This document shows positions 1-9,048 of a stretch of DNA of 41,563 nt, in pieces. Position 1 is the stretch's first letter. The number at the start of each line of letters is the position of its first letter. A program made the position numbers and the translations under genes. Below the pieces are notes generated by a model. It saw only the letters and a program-made list of their open reading frames with translations, was not told the DNA's origin and searched no databases. This stretch comes from Tardiphaga sp. (GTDB lineage Bacteria; Pseudomonadota; Alphaproteobacteria; Rhizobiales; Xanthobacteraceae), in NCBI RefSeq assembly GCF_028290785.1, contig NZ_JAQGJD010000381.1, forward strand, positions 1-41,563, written 5' to 3'.

Positions 1-2213
1 TGATCGACGAGACCGAGTGGAAGCAGATCTCCGTCGCGATAACCCAGCGCGCGCAATTGCTCGAACGGGTGCTGGGCGATCTCTATGGCGACGGCAAGCT
101 GGTCGCATCGGGCGCGGTGCCTGCTGCGGCGATTGCCGGCAGCCCGGAATATCTGCGCTCGGTGTGCGGCATCAAGCCGCCCGGCGGCAACTATCTGAAT
201 GTCTACGCCGCCGATCTCGGCCGCGGTCCTGACGGGCGCTGGTGGCTGCTGGGCGATCGTACCCAGGCGCCGTCCGGCATGGGCTACGCGCTGGAAAACC
301 GCCTGGTGCTGTCGCGCGCCTTCACCGATCTCTACAAGTCGATGAACGTCGAGCGCGTCGCGCCGTTCTTCGAAGCGTTTCGCGATTCGCTGCGCGCCTC
401 CGCCGATCGCGACGAGCCGCGGATCGGACTGCTGACGCCGGGGCCGTTCAGCGAGACCTATTTCGAACACGCCACGCTGGCGCGCTATCTCGGCTTCCTG
501 CTGGTCGAAGGCGATGATCTCACGGTGTCCGGCGATCGCATTCACATCCGCACCGTGGCCGGCCTGAAACGGCTCGACGTGCTGCTGCGCCGCGTCGATT
601 CCAACTCCCTGGATCCGCTCGAACTCGACGCCTCGTCGCAACTCGGCGTGCCCGGTTTGATCGACGTGCTCAGAAAAAACGGCGTCGTCGTCGCCAACAT
701 GCCGGGCACCGGGGTGATGGAAGCCCGCGCGTTGCTCGGCTTCCTGCCCAGCCTGTGCGAGCGGCTGCTCGGCGAAAAACTCAAGATGCCGCACATCGCC
801 ACCTGGTGGTGCGGCCAGAAGGATGCGCGCGAGGAAGTGCTGGATAGGCTCGATCATTTCGTCATCGAAGGCGCCTATGGCCCGACGGTGCCGGGCTTTC
901 CCGGCGGGCCAGTGCTGCCGTCGCAATTGTCGCCCGCCGAGCGCGAGCGGCTGAAGAAGGCGATCTGCAACCGCGGCATCGATTTTGTCGGCCAGGAACA
1001 GGTCAAGCTCTCCACCACGCCGGTGTGGGACAATGGCCGGCTCGCGCCGCGCCCTTTCGTGCTGCGTGTGTTCGCCGCCGCCACGCCGGACGGCTGGACC
1101 GTGATGCCCGGCGGCTTCTGCCGCATCGCCGATCAGCCCGACGCCCGCGCGGTGTCGATGGGCGCCGGCGCGCGGGCGGCCGATGTGTGGGTCGTCGCCG
1201 ACAAGGCGGTGCCGGCCACCACGCTGTTGCCGGCGGTCGAAACCGTTCGGATCCGTCGCATTGCCGGCTGGGTGCCGAGCCGCGCCGCCGACAACCTGTT
1301 CTGGCTCGGGCGCTATCTCGAACGTGCGGAGTCGACGCTGCGGCTGGTGCGCGCGCTCAGCGTGCCGCAACGCGATCCCGGCAAGGGCGGCGCGACGGCG
1401 CAGCAGTCGGTCGAACGCATCCAGCGGCTGCTCGTGACCTGGGGCGCGACCTCGCTGACTGCGCGCTCACAGCCGGCGAAAATCGCCGCGCAGGCGCTGC
1501 AGGGCGAGGACAAGTTCGGCTCAGCGCTGTCTCTGGTGCGCGCGGCGCAGCGCACCGCGACCTCGTTGCGCGAACGGCTGTCGCCGGACGCCTGGCAGGT
1601 GATCAACGAGATGACCGAGCGTCTCGCGCACGAGGTCGAGGACGACGACGGCGTCGTCAGCGCCGCCGAACTGACATTGCAGGAACTGGCGAGCTTCGCC
1701 GGACTGGCGCAGGAAAACATGAACCGCGCCGCCGGCTGGCGCTTCCTCGAAATGGGCCGCCGCGCCGAACGCGCCATCAACACCACGCGCTTTGCGCGGC
1801 AGTTCGCCTATGACGAAGCTTCGAGCGACGACCTCGACATCCTCTTGACGCTGGTGGATTGCCAGATCACCTATCGCTCGCGTTATCTGGTCGGACCGTT
1901 GCTGGCGCCGGTGCGCGACCTCGTGGTGCTCGATCCCTACAACCCGCGCTCGGTGGCGTTCCAGGTCTCGGCGCTGAACGATCACATCGCCAACCTGCCG
2001 ACGCTGAAAGAGAACGGCCTGATGGAGCGCCCGCAACGGCTGGCCATTGCGCTGCAGTCATCCTTGACCACCGGCGAGGCCTCGGAGTTGCATACCAAGT
2101 CGCTGTTCGCGCTGGAGCAGGACCTGCTCGATCTCTCCGGTTCGATCGGCTCGCATTATTTTCCGCACGGCAGCAGCGCGACGCGGCCGGAAAAACTGAC
2201 GGGGCTGGCGTGA
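1..2213 (+). CDS. Circularly permuted ATP-grasp / alpha-E domain protein (5' partial)
   Basis: The reading frame is open from base 3 (reads IDETEWKQIS...) to the stop at 2211-2213, so the true start lies left of the window and about 737 residues are visible. The N-terminal half resembles the circularly permuted ATP-grasp family (DUF404/DUF407). The second half, from about the WVPSRAADNLFWLGRYLERAE segment (near 1270) onward, is the alpha-helical alpha-E domain (DUF403); both are fused here in one chain. The ATP-grasp part is expected to form amide bonds using ATP, and such proteins have been linked by genome context to a predicted peptide-synthesis or peptide-tagging system; no substrate is established. 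The stop overlaps the next gene, a transglutaminase-like protease that usually accompanies this family, which supports a shared pathway. No signal peptide can be assessed because the start is missing. Family assignment is confident; function is inference. Confidence 0.88.
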   Translation, partial: IDETEWKQISVAITQRAQLLERVLGDLYGDGKLVASGAVPAAAIAGSPEYLRSVCGIKPPGGNYLNVYAADLGRGPDGRWWLLGDRTQAPSGMGYALENRLVLSRAFTDLYKSMNVERVAPFFEAFRDSLRASADRDEPRIGLLTPGPFSETYFEHATLARYLGFLLVEGDDLTVSGDRIHIRTVAGLKRLDVLLRRVDSNSLDPLELDASSQLGVPGLIDVLRKNGVVVANMPGTGVMEARALLGFLPSLCERLLGEKLKMPHIATWWCGQKDAREEVLDRLDHFVIEGAYGPTVPGFPGGPVLPSQLSPAERERLKKAICNRGIDFVGQEQVKLSTTPVWDNGRLAPRPFVLRVFAAATPDGWTVMPGGFCRIADQPDARAVSMGAGARAADVWVVADKAVPATTLLPAVETVRIRRIAGWVPSRAADNLFWLGRYLERAESTLRLVRALSVPQRDPGKGGATAQQSVERIQRLLVTWGATSLTARSQPAKIAAQALQGEDKFGSALSLVRAAQRTATSLRERLSPDAWQVINEMTERLAHEVEDDDGVVSAAELTLQELASFAGLAQENMNRAAGWRFLEMGRRAERAINTTRFARQFAYDEASSDDLDILLTLVDCQITYRSRYLVGPLLAPVRDLVVLDPYNPRSVAFQVSALNDHIANLPTLKENGLMERPQRLAIALQSSLTTGEASELHTKSLFALEQDLLDLSGSIGSHYFPHGSSATRPEKLTGLA

Positions 2214-3088
2214 TCTACGATATTCGCCATGTCACGACCTACACTTACGAGAGCGCGGTGAGCTTCGCGCGCTGCTCGCTGCGGCTTGAGCCCGTGAGCA
2301 GCCCGGGCCAGCAACTGGTGTCGCACAGTGTCGAGATCAGGCCGAGCCCGGCGAGCCGCACGACGCGGACGGACTTCTTCGGGACACCGACCGAAAGCGT
2401 GCTGATCGAGAATCCGCACCGCCTGCTGCGCATCGACAGCAAATCGCGCGTCTATGTGGAGCGCAGCGCACCCGGCCGTGGCGACGACAGCCCGGCGTGG
2501 GAGAGCGTCCGCGAGGCCTCGTTCGATTCCAGCGATCTCAGTTCGGCGTCGCCGATCGGCTACGTCTTTGCGAGTCCGCTGGTGCCGATCCTCGATTCCG
2601 TCACGGCCTACGCGGCGACGAGTTTTTCCGACGGCCGCGGCATTCTCGAAGGCGCCGTCGACCTGATGCATCGCATCCGCACCGAGTTCAAATACGATCC
2701 GAAGGCCACGGTGATCTCGACGCCGCTTCAGGAAGTCCTGGAAAAACGTCACGGCGTCTGCCAGGACTTTGCCCACATCATGATTTCCGGCATGCGCGGG
2801 CTCGGGCTTCCGGCTGCCTATGTCAGCGGTTATCTGCGCACCATTCCGCCGCCCGGCAAGGCGCGTTTGCAGGGCGCCGACGCGACCCATGCCTGGGTCT
2901 CCGTCTGGTGCGGCAAGCGACTGGGCTGGATCGGCTTCGATCCCACCAACGATATTCTCGTGGAGAACGACCATATCATCCTCGCCGTCGGTCGCGACTT
3001 TTCCGATGTCTCGCCGGTGGACGGCGTGATCGTCGGTTCGCGCAAGCAGAAGCTGGCGGTCGCCGTCGATGTATTGCTGGTCGAATGA
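2210..3088 (+). CDS. Transglutaminase-like cysteine protease family protein
   Basis: A 292-residue protein starting at a GTG that overlaps the upstream stop (GTGA), indicating translational coupling. The N-terminal part (YDIRHVTTYTYESAV) matches the bacterial transglutaminase-like N-terminal beta domain. The catalytic triad is visible: Cys184 in HGVCQDFAH, His227 in DATHAWVSVW and Asp244 in GFDPTND. These proteins are thought to hydrolyse or transfer amide bonds rather than act as true transglutaminases. Together with the ATP-grasp/alpha-E protein it forms a recurring gene pair; a third usual member, an Anbu-like proteasome-related peptidase, is not visible but could lie outside the window. 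An upstream in-frame extension exists (to 1859) but would lie wholly within the preceding gene, so the GTG start is preferred. No signal peptide is present, so a cytoplasmic location is likely. Confidence 0.9.
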   Translation: MIYDIRHVTTYTYESAVSFARCSLRLEPVSSPGQQLVSHSVEIRPSPASRTTRTDFFGTPTESVLIENPHRLLRIDSKSRVYVERSAPGRGDDSPAWESVREASFDSSDLSSASPIGYVFASPLVPILDSVTAYAATSFSDGRGILEGAVDLMHRIRTEFKYDPKATVISTPLQEVLEKRHGVCQDFAHIMISGMRGLGLPAAYVSGYLRTIPPPGKARLQGADATHAWVSVWCGKRLGWIGFDPTNDILVENDHIILAVGRDFSDVSPVDGVIVGSRKQKLAVAVDVLLVE

Positions 3089-4278
3089 GCGTCCGCCCGC
3101 ATAACAGCTATGACGTCATCATTCTCGGCGCAGGTGCGGCCGGCCTGATGTGCGCCGGCGTCGCCGGCCAGCGCGGCCGTTCGGTGCTGCTGCTCGAGCA
3201 GGCGAGGGCGCCCGGCGAGAAAATTCGCATCTCCGGCGGCGGGCGCTGCAACTTCACCAACCTGCACACCACGCCGGCGAATTTCCTGTCGGAGAATCCG
3301 CAGTTCTGCAAATCGGCGCTGAAGAGCTTCACGCAGCAGGACTTCATCGCGCTGGTCGATAAATATCGCATCGACTATCACGAGAAGACCCGCGGGCAAT
3401 TGTTCTGCGACGGTTCCTCGCAGCAGATCATCGACATGCTGCTGGCGGAAACCCGTAAGGGCGACGCGCAGATGCGGCTAGGCGTCAGCATCCTCAGCGT
3501 GAACAAAAACGAATCCGGTTTCGTCGTCGCCACCGACCAGGGCGAGTATCGCGGCCAGTCGCTGGTGGTCGCCACCGGCGGGCCGTCGATCCCGAAAATG
3601 GGCGCCAGCGCGTTCGGCTACAAGACCGCGCAGCATTTCGGACTGAAGATGGTCGCGCCGCGCGCCGGCCTGGTGCCGTTGACCTTCGATGTCGGCATGC
3701 TCGCGCAGTTCAAGGATCTCGCCGGCCTCGCCGTCGATGTTGCAGTCAGCGTCGGCAAGACGAAGTTCGAGGAGGCGCTGCTGTTCACCCATCGCGGCCT
3801 GAGCGGGCCCGCGGTGCTGCAGATCTCGTCCTATTGGCGTGATGGCCAGGACGTCGTCATCGACATGGCGCCGGATGTCGATGTGCTCGCCGGCCTGAAA
3901 CAGGCGCGCCGCGAACGTCCGCGCCAGGAACTCGCGACCGTCCTGACCGAACTGCTGCCGAAGCGGCTGGCCCACATGGCGGCTGACCGCGTCGCCGGCC
4001 CGCCGCGGCTGGCGGATTTTTCCGACAAGGTGCTGGCGACGGCGGTCGCCGCCGTGAAGGAATGGCGGGTCCGTCCGAACGGCACCGAAGGCTACCGCAC
4101 GGCCGAAGTTACGCTGGGCGGCGTCGATACCACCGAACTGTCATCGAAGACATTTGAAGCGAAATCGGTGCCGGGGCTGTATTTCATCGGCGAAGTCGTC
4201 GATGTCACCGGCCATCTCGGCGGCTTCAATTTCCAGTGGGCGTGGTCGTCGGGCGTGGCGGCGGGACGTTTTGCATAA
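3085..4278 (+). CDS. HI0933/YhiN-family NAD(P)/FAD-dependent oxidoreductase
   Basis: A 397-residue flavoprotein whose ATG overlaps the transglutaminase stop (ATGA). The N-terminus carries a Rossmann FAD-binding motif (DVIILGAGAAGLMCA) followed by the hallmark ISGGGRCNFTN segment of the HI0933/YhiN family. The middle contains VVATGGPSIPKMG and FTHRGLSGPAVLQ, and the C-terminus contains GLYFIGEVVDVTGHLGGFNFQWAW, where the flavin is enclosed. The reaction of this family is not established. Length is typical (about 390-420). The 4-nt overlap puts it in the same transcript as the two upstream genes, but the family is also widespread outside such clusters, so a functional link is only suggestive. 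Start choice is supported by the overlap; an in-frame upstream extension to 2497 lies inside the neighbouring gene. Confidence 0.92.
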   Translation: MSVRPHNSYDVIILGAGAAGLMCAGVAGQRGRSVLLLEQARAPGEKIRISGGGRCNFTNLHTTPANFLSENPQFCKSALKSFTQQDFIALVDKYRIDYHEKTRGQLFCDGSSQQIIDMLLAETRKGDAQMRLGVSILSVNKNESGFVVATDQGEYRGQSLVVATGGPSIPKMGASAFGYKTAQHFGLKMVAPRAGLVPLTFDVGMLAQFKDLAGLAVDVAVSVGKTKFEEALLFTHRGLSGPAVLQISSYWRDGQDVVIDMAPDVDVLAGLKQARRERPRQELATVLTELLPKRLAHMAADRVAGPPRLADFSDKVLATAVAAVKEWRVRPNGTEGYRTAEVTLGGVDTTELSSKTFEAKSVPGLYFIGEVVDVTGHLGGFNFQWAWSSGVAAGRFA

Positions 4279-4420
4279 TCCGTCGCAGCGCCAATCAGGG
4301 ATTTGTTGCATCCGCTGCGACGTTGAGAGGTAAGATCGTAGGCTTAGGATGTTGCGCCAGGTCAATGTGCGGTATCCCATCGCGTGTTAGAATCGCTCAG
4401 GTCTCGCACTGGGGGTTTTT

Positions 4421-5767
4421 ATGACTAACGCGAATATTTCTGAACGATTGAAGTTCAATCTGATTGATCAAGAAGCCGTTGCGACTCTGCGTGCCGGAAA
4501 ATCGTTCGTGCTGGGCGAACTGCCGCAGATCATGGATCAATTTTACAGCCACATCTCCAAATTTGCAGAGACCAACGCGTTCTTCAAAAGCCGCGATCAG
4601 ATGATGCATGCCAAGAAGATGCAGATCCAGCATTGGACGGTGATCCTCGACGGGCGTTTCGATGACACCTATCAGGCGTCGGTCACGAAGATCGGCCAGG
4701 TGCACAACAAGCTAGGCCTGGAGCCGCGCTGGTACATCGGCGGCTACAACGCCTTGGTTTCCGGGCTGGTCGAAGCGGTCGCGCATCGGATGCCGTTCGG
4801 CCGATTCGATTTCAGTGCAAAGAAGAAGCGTGCCGAGTTGCAGACGGCCATCATCAAGGTGGCGCTGCTCGACATGGATCTAGCGATCTCGGTCTATATT
4901 GAAGAAGGCCGCCGCGATCGCCGTGCGACGCTGGACAAACTGGCCGCAGATTTCGAGAGGACCGTCGGCGGCGTGGTCCGAATCGTCGCTTCGGCTTCCA
5001 ATGAACTGCAGACTGCGGCGCAGAACATGACGGCGTCGGCATGCAGCTCCGTGTCCCAATCGCAGATCGTCGATAAGGCCGCCCGCGACGCAACGCAGGG
5101 TGTTCAGTCTGTCGCCGTGGCCACCGAGCAACTCACCAGTTCCATCAGCGAGATATCCCGACAGGTCAACGAGTCTTCGCGGATCGCCGGCAATGCCGTG
5201 CGGGACGCCGACGAGACCGCGGTGAAAATGAACCGCTTGGCCGAGGGCGCTCAGAAAATCGGAACGGTGGTCGAGTTGATCAACAACATTGCCGCGCAGA
5301 CCAACCTTCTGGCCCTTAATGCCACCATCGAGGCGGCACGTGCTGGCGAGGCCGGCCGCGGCTTTGCGGTGGTGGCGCAGGAGGTCAAGTCGCTGGCCGA
5401 ACAAACCGCCAAAGCAACCGCTGAGATTGCCGAGCAGATTGGCGACATCCAGAGCTCGACTACCGAATCTGTGGCGGCGATCGGTACCATCACCAAGGTT
5501 ATCAATTCGCTCAACGAGATCGCGACGGCAATTTCCGCCGCGGTCGAGGAGCAAGGGGCGGCGACCAACGAGATCTCCCGCAGCGTCCAGGAGGTTGCCA
5601 GGGGCACCGGCGAAGTGTCCTCCAATATCTCCGGCATTACGGCGTCCGCGGGCGAAACCGGGGCCGCAGCGGCCCAGGTGCTGTCGTCGGCGTCGGAACT
5701 GTCGCGTCAGTCAGAGCAACTGCGAAACGAAGTCGATAAATTCCTCGCCACGGTCAAGGCTGCGTAA
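4421..5767 (+). CDS. Globin-coupled sensor methyl-accepting chemotaxis protein
   Basis: A 448-residue chemoreceptor. Residues 1 to about 165 form a protoglobin-type sensor domain; His95 in [19 protein letters not shown] fits the proximal haem-iron ligand of HemAT-like sensors. The rest, from about residue 230, is a methyl-accepting signalling domain with the conserved hairpin tip ([33 protein letters not shown] split over about residues 288-320). No transmembrane segment or signal peptide is visible, so it should be a soluble cytoplasmic receptor sensing O2 or another haem ligand and signalling to CheA/CheW encoded elsewhere. It stands alone: 142 bp separate it from the upstream flavoprotein, and no che genes are nearby. 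A G-rich ribosome-binding stretch lies just before the ATG. The domain call is confident; whether it controls motility or another Che-like pathway is not shown. Confidence 0.93.
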   Translation: MTNANISERLKFNLIDQEAVATLRAGKSFVLGELPQIMDQFYSHISKFAETNAFFKSRDQMMHAKKMQIQHWTVILDGRFDDTYQASVTKIGQVHNKLGLEPRWYIGGYNALVSGLVEAVAHRMPFGRFDFSAKKKRAELQTAIIKVALLDMDLAISVYIEEGRRDRRATLDKLAADFERTVGGVVRIVASASNELQTAAQNMTASACSSVSQSQIVDKAARDATQGVQSVAVATEQLTSSISEISRQVNESSRIAGNAVRDADETAVKMNRLAEGAQKIGTVVELINNIAAQTNLLALNATIEAARAGEAGRGFAVVAQEVKSLAEQTAKATAEIAEQIGDIQSSTTESVAAIGTITKVINSLNEIATAISAAVEEQGAATNEISRSVQEVARGTGEVSSNISGITASAGETGAAAAQVLSSASELSRQSEQLRNEVDKFLATVKAA

Positions 5768-5836
5768 CCGTCGCTTCGGTGCTAGCCTGGTCCAAAGCAG
5801 GGCGCAGAATCGTTCGGCGCCGGCTTTGGGGCTGTC

Positions 5837-7219
5837 ATGATCTATCGCCACGCCATTGGAACGCAAACCCACGTCTTTGCCGACCTGCGCGACCTCATGG
5901 CCAAGGCGACGCCGCCGCGCTCCGGCGACCGGTTGGCGGGTCTCGCCGCCGAGACCGCCGAGCAGATGATTGCCGCACGGATGGCGCTGGCCGACGTGCC
6001 GCTGAAGCAATTTTTGTCGGAAACCGTGATTCCCTATGAGGATGACGAAGTCACCCGCCTGATCGTCGATAGCCATGATGCCGCGGCCTTCGCCACCATC
6101 TCGTCGCTCACCGTCGGCGGCTTCCGCGACTGGCTGCTGTCCGATGCCGCCACGCCGGCCGTGCTGCACGAACTCGCCTCGGGCATCACGCCGGAAATGG
6201 CCGCCGCGGTGTCGAAGCTGATGCGCAATCAGGACCTGATCCTGGTGGCCAAGAAGTGCGAGATCATCACGCGCTTCCGCAACACCATCGGGCTGCGCGG
6301 CCGCATGAGCGTACGGCTGCAGCCCAACCATCCGTTCGACGACGTCAGGGGCATCACTGCCTCGGTGCTCGACGGGCTGATGCTCGGCGCCGGCGACGCC
6401 TGCATCGGCATCAACCCGGCGAGCGACGATCCCGCCGTGCTGGGCGGGCTGGTGCGGCTGCTCGACGAGGTGATCACCAAACTGCAGATTCCCACGCAAA
6501 GCTGCGTGCTGACCCATGTCACCACCACCCTCGACCTGATCAACCAGGGATTTCCGGTCGATCTCGTATTCCAGTCGATCGCCGGCACCGAGGAAGCCAA
6601 CCGCAGCTTCGGCATCGATCTCGTGATCTTGGAGGAGGCCTATGAAGCCGGGTTGTCGCTGAAGCGGGGGACGGTCGGCAAGAACGTGATGTATTTCGAA
6701 ACCGGCCAGGGTTCTGCGCTGTCGGCCAATGCCCACCATGGCGTCGATCAGCAGACGGTGGAGGCGCGGGCCTATGGGGTCGCGCGGGCCTTTGCGCCGC
6801 TGCTGGTCAACAGCGTGGTCGGTTTCATCGGCCCGGAATATCTCTACGACGGCAAGGAAATCATCCGCGCCGGGCTGGAGGATCACTTCTGCGGCAAACT
6901 GCTCGGCCTGCCGCTCGGCGTGGACGTCTGTTACACCAACCACGCCGAGGCCGACCAGGACGACATGGACAACCTGCTGACGCTGCTGGCTGCGGCCGGC
7001 GTCAATTTCATCATGGGCGTGCCGGGCGCCGACGACGTGATGCTGAACTACCAGTCCACCTCGTTTCACGACGCGCTGTATGTCCGCGACCTGTTCGGCC
7101 TGAAGCGGGCGCCGGAATTTGACGACTGGCTGCTGCGAGCGGGGCTGGCCGGGCCGGATTTCCGGGTTAAAGCTCACGACGGCTGGCTGCCGGAGCTGGC
7201 ATCGCGCCTGATCGCCTGA
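5837..7219 (+). CDS. eutB: Ethanolamine ammonia-lyase large subunit EutB
   Basis: A 460-residue protein matching EutB over its full length (family about 450-465). EutB holds the TIM-barrel active site that, with EutC and adenosylcobalamin, converts ethanolamine to acetaldehyde and ammonia. Typical stretches include FLSETVIPYEDDEVTRLI, GLRGRMSVRLQPNHP, GAGDACIGINPASDDP and YFETGQGSALSANAHHG. The partner eutC is not adjacent: it begins about 1.8 kb downstream, after hpnP. No eutA reactivase, eutR regulator or microcompartment shell genes are seen, so this looks like the simple cytosolic form of the pathway. The ATG lies 69 bp after the chemoreceptor stop. No specific promoter could be assigned. 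A cobalamin-dependent methylase following directly makes this a cobalamin-using neighbourhood. Confidence 0.95.
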   Translation: MIYRHAIGTQTHVFADLRDLMAKATPPRSGDRLAGLAAETAEQMIAARMALADVPLKQFLSETVIPYEDDEVTRLIVDSHDAAAFATISSLTVGGFRDWLLSDAATPAVLHELASGITPEMAAAVSKLMRNQDLILVAKKCEIITRFRNTIGLRGRMSVRLQPNHPFDDVRGITASVLDGLMLGAGDACIGINPASDDPAVLGGLVRLLDEVITKLQIPTQSCVLTHVTTTLDLINQGFPVDLVFQSIAGTEEANRSFGIDLVILEEAYEAGLSLKRGTVGKNVMYFETGQGSALSANAHHGVDQQTVEARAYGVARAFAPLLVNSVVGFIGPEYLYDGKEIIRAGLEDHFCGKLLGLPLGVDVCYTNHAEADQDDMDNLLTLLAAAGVNFIMGVPGADDVMLNYQSTSFHDALYVRDLFGLKRAPEFDDWLLRAGLAGPDFRVKAHDGWLPELASRLIA

Positions 7220-7364
7220 CGCAAGCCCCGTGTCACATGGTGATGACGACCGACATGTTATGGTCGAGGGCCGTTCACGTGATCGTCACCGTCGCCACAA
7301 TCTTGAAGAATTTGTAGCCCAGCCTTGAACGCCATGATTAGATTGCGTGTCACATCAAGGGAGT

Positions 7365-7389
7365 GGAACCGCTTTATCGCCAGCACGTT
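7365..7389 (+). promoter_or_regulatory. EcfG-type general stress response promoter of hpnP
   Basis: The sequence reads GGAAC (7365-7369), a 16-nt spacer, then CGTT (7386-7389), an exact match to the alphaproteobacterial EcfG consensus GGAAC-N16/17-CGTT. It ends about 60 bp before the hpnP ATG at 7449 and has the correct orientation. EcfG control of hpnP is known from Rhodopseudomonas palustris, where stress induces 2-methylhopanoid synthesis, so the site fits established biology. The transcript may continue into eutC, which starts 19 bp after hpnP ends. Confidence 0.88.
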
Positions 7390-7448
7390 AGCCCGAGCGT
7401 CGAGATTCACCCACACGGGTCTTCCGGCGAATCCACAGAGGAAAATTG

Positions 7449-9029
7449 ATGAGAGCTGAGGGCAGGCAGACGGCACGGCGCATCTTGTGCGTGTTTCCGC
7501 GATACACGTCTTCGTTTGGCACGTTCGAATACGCCTATCCTCTCACCGACGGCGTGCAGGCCTTCATGCCGCCGCAAGGGTTGCTGCTGATCGCGGCGTA
7601 CATGCCGGCGGACTGGGAAGTGCGTTTCATCGACGAGAATATCCGCGCCGCCACGGCGGAAGATTTCCTGTGGGCCGAGGCCGTGTTCGTTAGCGGCATG
7701 CACATCCAGCGCACCCAGATGAACGACATCTGCCACCGCGCCCACGCCTACGACCTGGCGGTGGCGATCGGCGGTCCGTCGGTCAGTTCGTGCCCGGAAT
7801 ACTATCCCGCGTTCGACTATCTGCACTGCGGCGAACTCGGCGACGCCACCGACCGGCTGATCGACATTTTGGCCGCGAATACGGCGCGGCCGGAGCGGCA
7901 GGTGGTGCTGAAGACCGCCGATCGTCTCGACATGACCAAGTTTCCGATTCCCGCCTATGAGCTGGCGGAAATTCCGCGCTATTTCCTGGGCTCGATCCAG
8001 TATTCCTCAGGCTGTCCGTATCAGTGCGAGTTCTGCGACATCCCCGGCCTGTACGGCCGCAATCCGCGCCTGAAGTCGCCGGAGCAGATCACCGCCGAAC
8101 TCGACAAGCTGCTCGAATGCGGCATCATGGGCTCGGTGTATTTCGTCGATGACAATTTCATCGGTAACCGCAAGGCCGCGCTCGACCTGCTGCCGCATCT
8201 GGTGGAATGGCAGAAGAAGACCGGCTACGTGCTGCGGCTGTCCTGCGAGGCTACGCTGAACATCGCCAAGCGCCCGGAAATCCTGGCCTTGATGCGCGAT
8301 TCGCTGTTCGGCACGATCTTCTGCGGCATCGAGACCCCCGATCCCGTCGCGCTCAAGGCGATGAAAAAGGACCACAACATGGTCCTGCCGATCATGGAGT
8401 CGATCGAGGTGCTGAACTCGTTCGGCATGGAGGTGGTGTCCGGGATTATTCTGGGCCTCGACACCGACAGGCCGGAGACCGGGCAGGCGCTGCTCGATTT
8501 CGTCGATGCGTCGAAGATCCCGCTGCTCACGATCAACCTGCTACAGGCGCTGCCGCAGACGCCGCTGTGGGACCGCCTGAAGAAGGCCGACCGTCTCAAC
8601 GAGGAGGAGGGCCGCGATTCCAACGTCGATTTCCTGCTGCCCTACGACGACGTGGTGCGATCGTGGCGGGCCTGCATGGGCAGTGCCTACCAGCCGCAAA
8701 AACTGCTCGACCGCTACGAGTACCAGATTACGCACACCTATCCGAACCGCATCATGCCGCGGACCAAGGAGCAGATGTCCTGGAAGAACATCCGGATGGG
8801 CCTGATCATGCTGCGCAACATCTTCTGGAAGGTCGGCGTGCTCGGCGATTACAAGGCCGCATTCTGGAAGTTCGCGCTGCGCCGCCTGATGCGCGGCGAG
8901 ATCGAATATCTGATCTCGTCGATCATGGTCGCGCAGCACCTGATCATGTTCTCGCGCGACGCCTCGCAGGGCACCACCAGCGCGTCGTACTATTCGATGA
9001 AGATGCCGGACGCCGTTCCGGCGGAATAG
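7449..9029 (+). CDS. hpnP: Hopanoid C-2 methylase HpnP (B12-binding radical SAM)
   Basis: A 526-residue protein. The N-terminal part, up to about residue 145, is a cobalamin-binding-type domain ([33 protein letters not shown]). The radical SAM core begins with [15 protein letters not shown], whose C189-x3-C193-x2-C196 binds the 4Fe-4S cluster; a DUF4070-like C-terminal region follows. It closely resembles HpnP of Rhodopseudomonas, which methylates hopanoids at C-2 using SAM and cobalamin. The start is the ATG at 7449, preceded by a strong AGAGGA ribosome-binding site; a TTG immediately before is less likely. The gene lies between eutB and eutC, about 5 kb from the main hopanoid genes, and has its own EcfG promoter. 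Presence of hpnP predicts that the organism makes 2-methylhopanoids. Confidence 0.95.
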   Translation: MRAEGRQTARRILCVFPRYTSSFGTFEYAYPLTDGVQAFMPPQGLLLIAAYMPADWEVRFIDENIRAATAEDFLWAEAVFVSGMHIQRTQMNDICHRAHAYDLAVAIGGPSVSSCPEYYPAFDYLHCGELGDATDRLIDILAANTARPERQVVLKTADRLDMTKFPIPAYELAEIPRYFLGSIQYSSGCPYQCEFCDIPGLYGRNPRLKSPEQITAELDKLLECGIMGSVYFVDDNFIGNRKAALDLLPHLVEWQKKTGYVLRLSCEATLNIAKRPEILALMRDSLFGTIFCGIETPDPVALKAMKKDHNMVLPIMESIEVLNSFGMEVVSGIILGLDTDRPETGQALLDFVDASKIPLLTINLLQALPQTPLWDRLKKADRLNEEEGRDSNVDFLLPYDDVVRSWRACMGSAYQPQKLLDRYEYQITHTYPNRIMPRTKEQMSWKNIRMGLIMLRNIFWKVGVLGDYKAAFWKFALRRLMRGEIEYLISSIMVAQHLIMFSRDASQGTTSASYYSMKMPDAVPAE

Positions 9030-9048
9030 CGCGGGCAAAGGCGCCGTC

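Noticed and set aside
5711-7177. A 488-codon minus-strand open frame opposite eutB
   Set aside because: Antisense to EutB, with biased His/Arg/Gln-rich composition and no motif.
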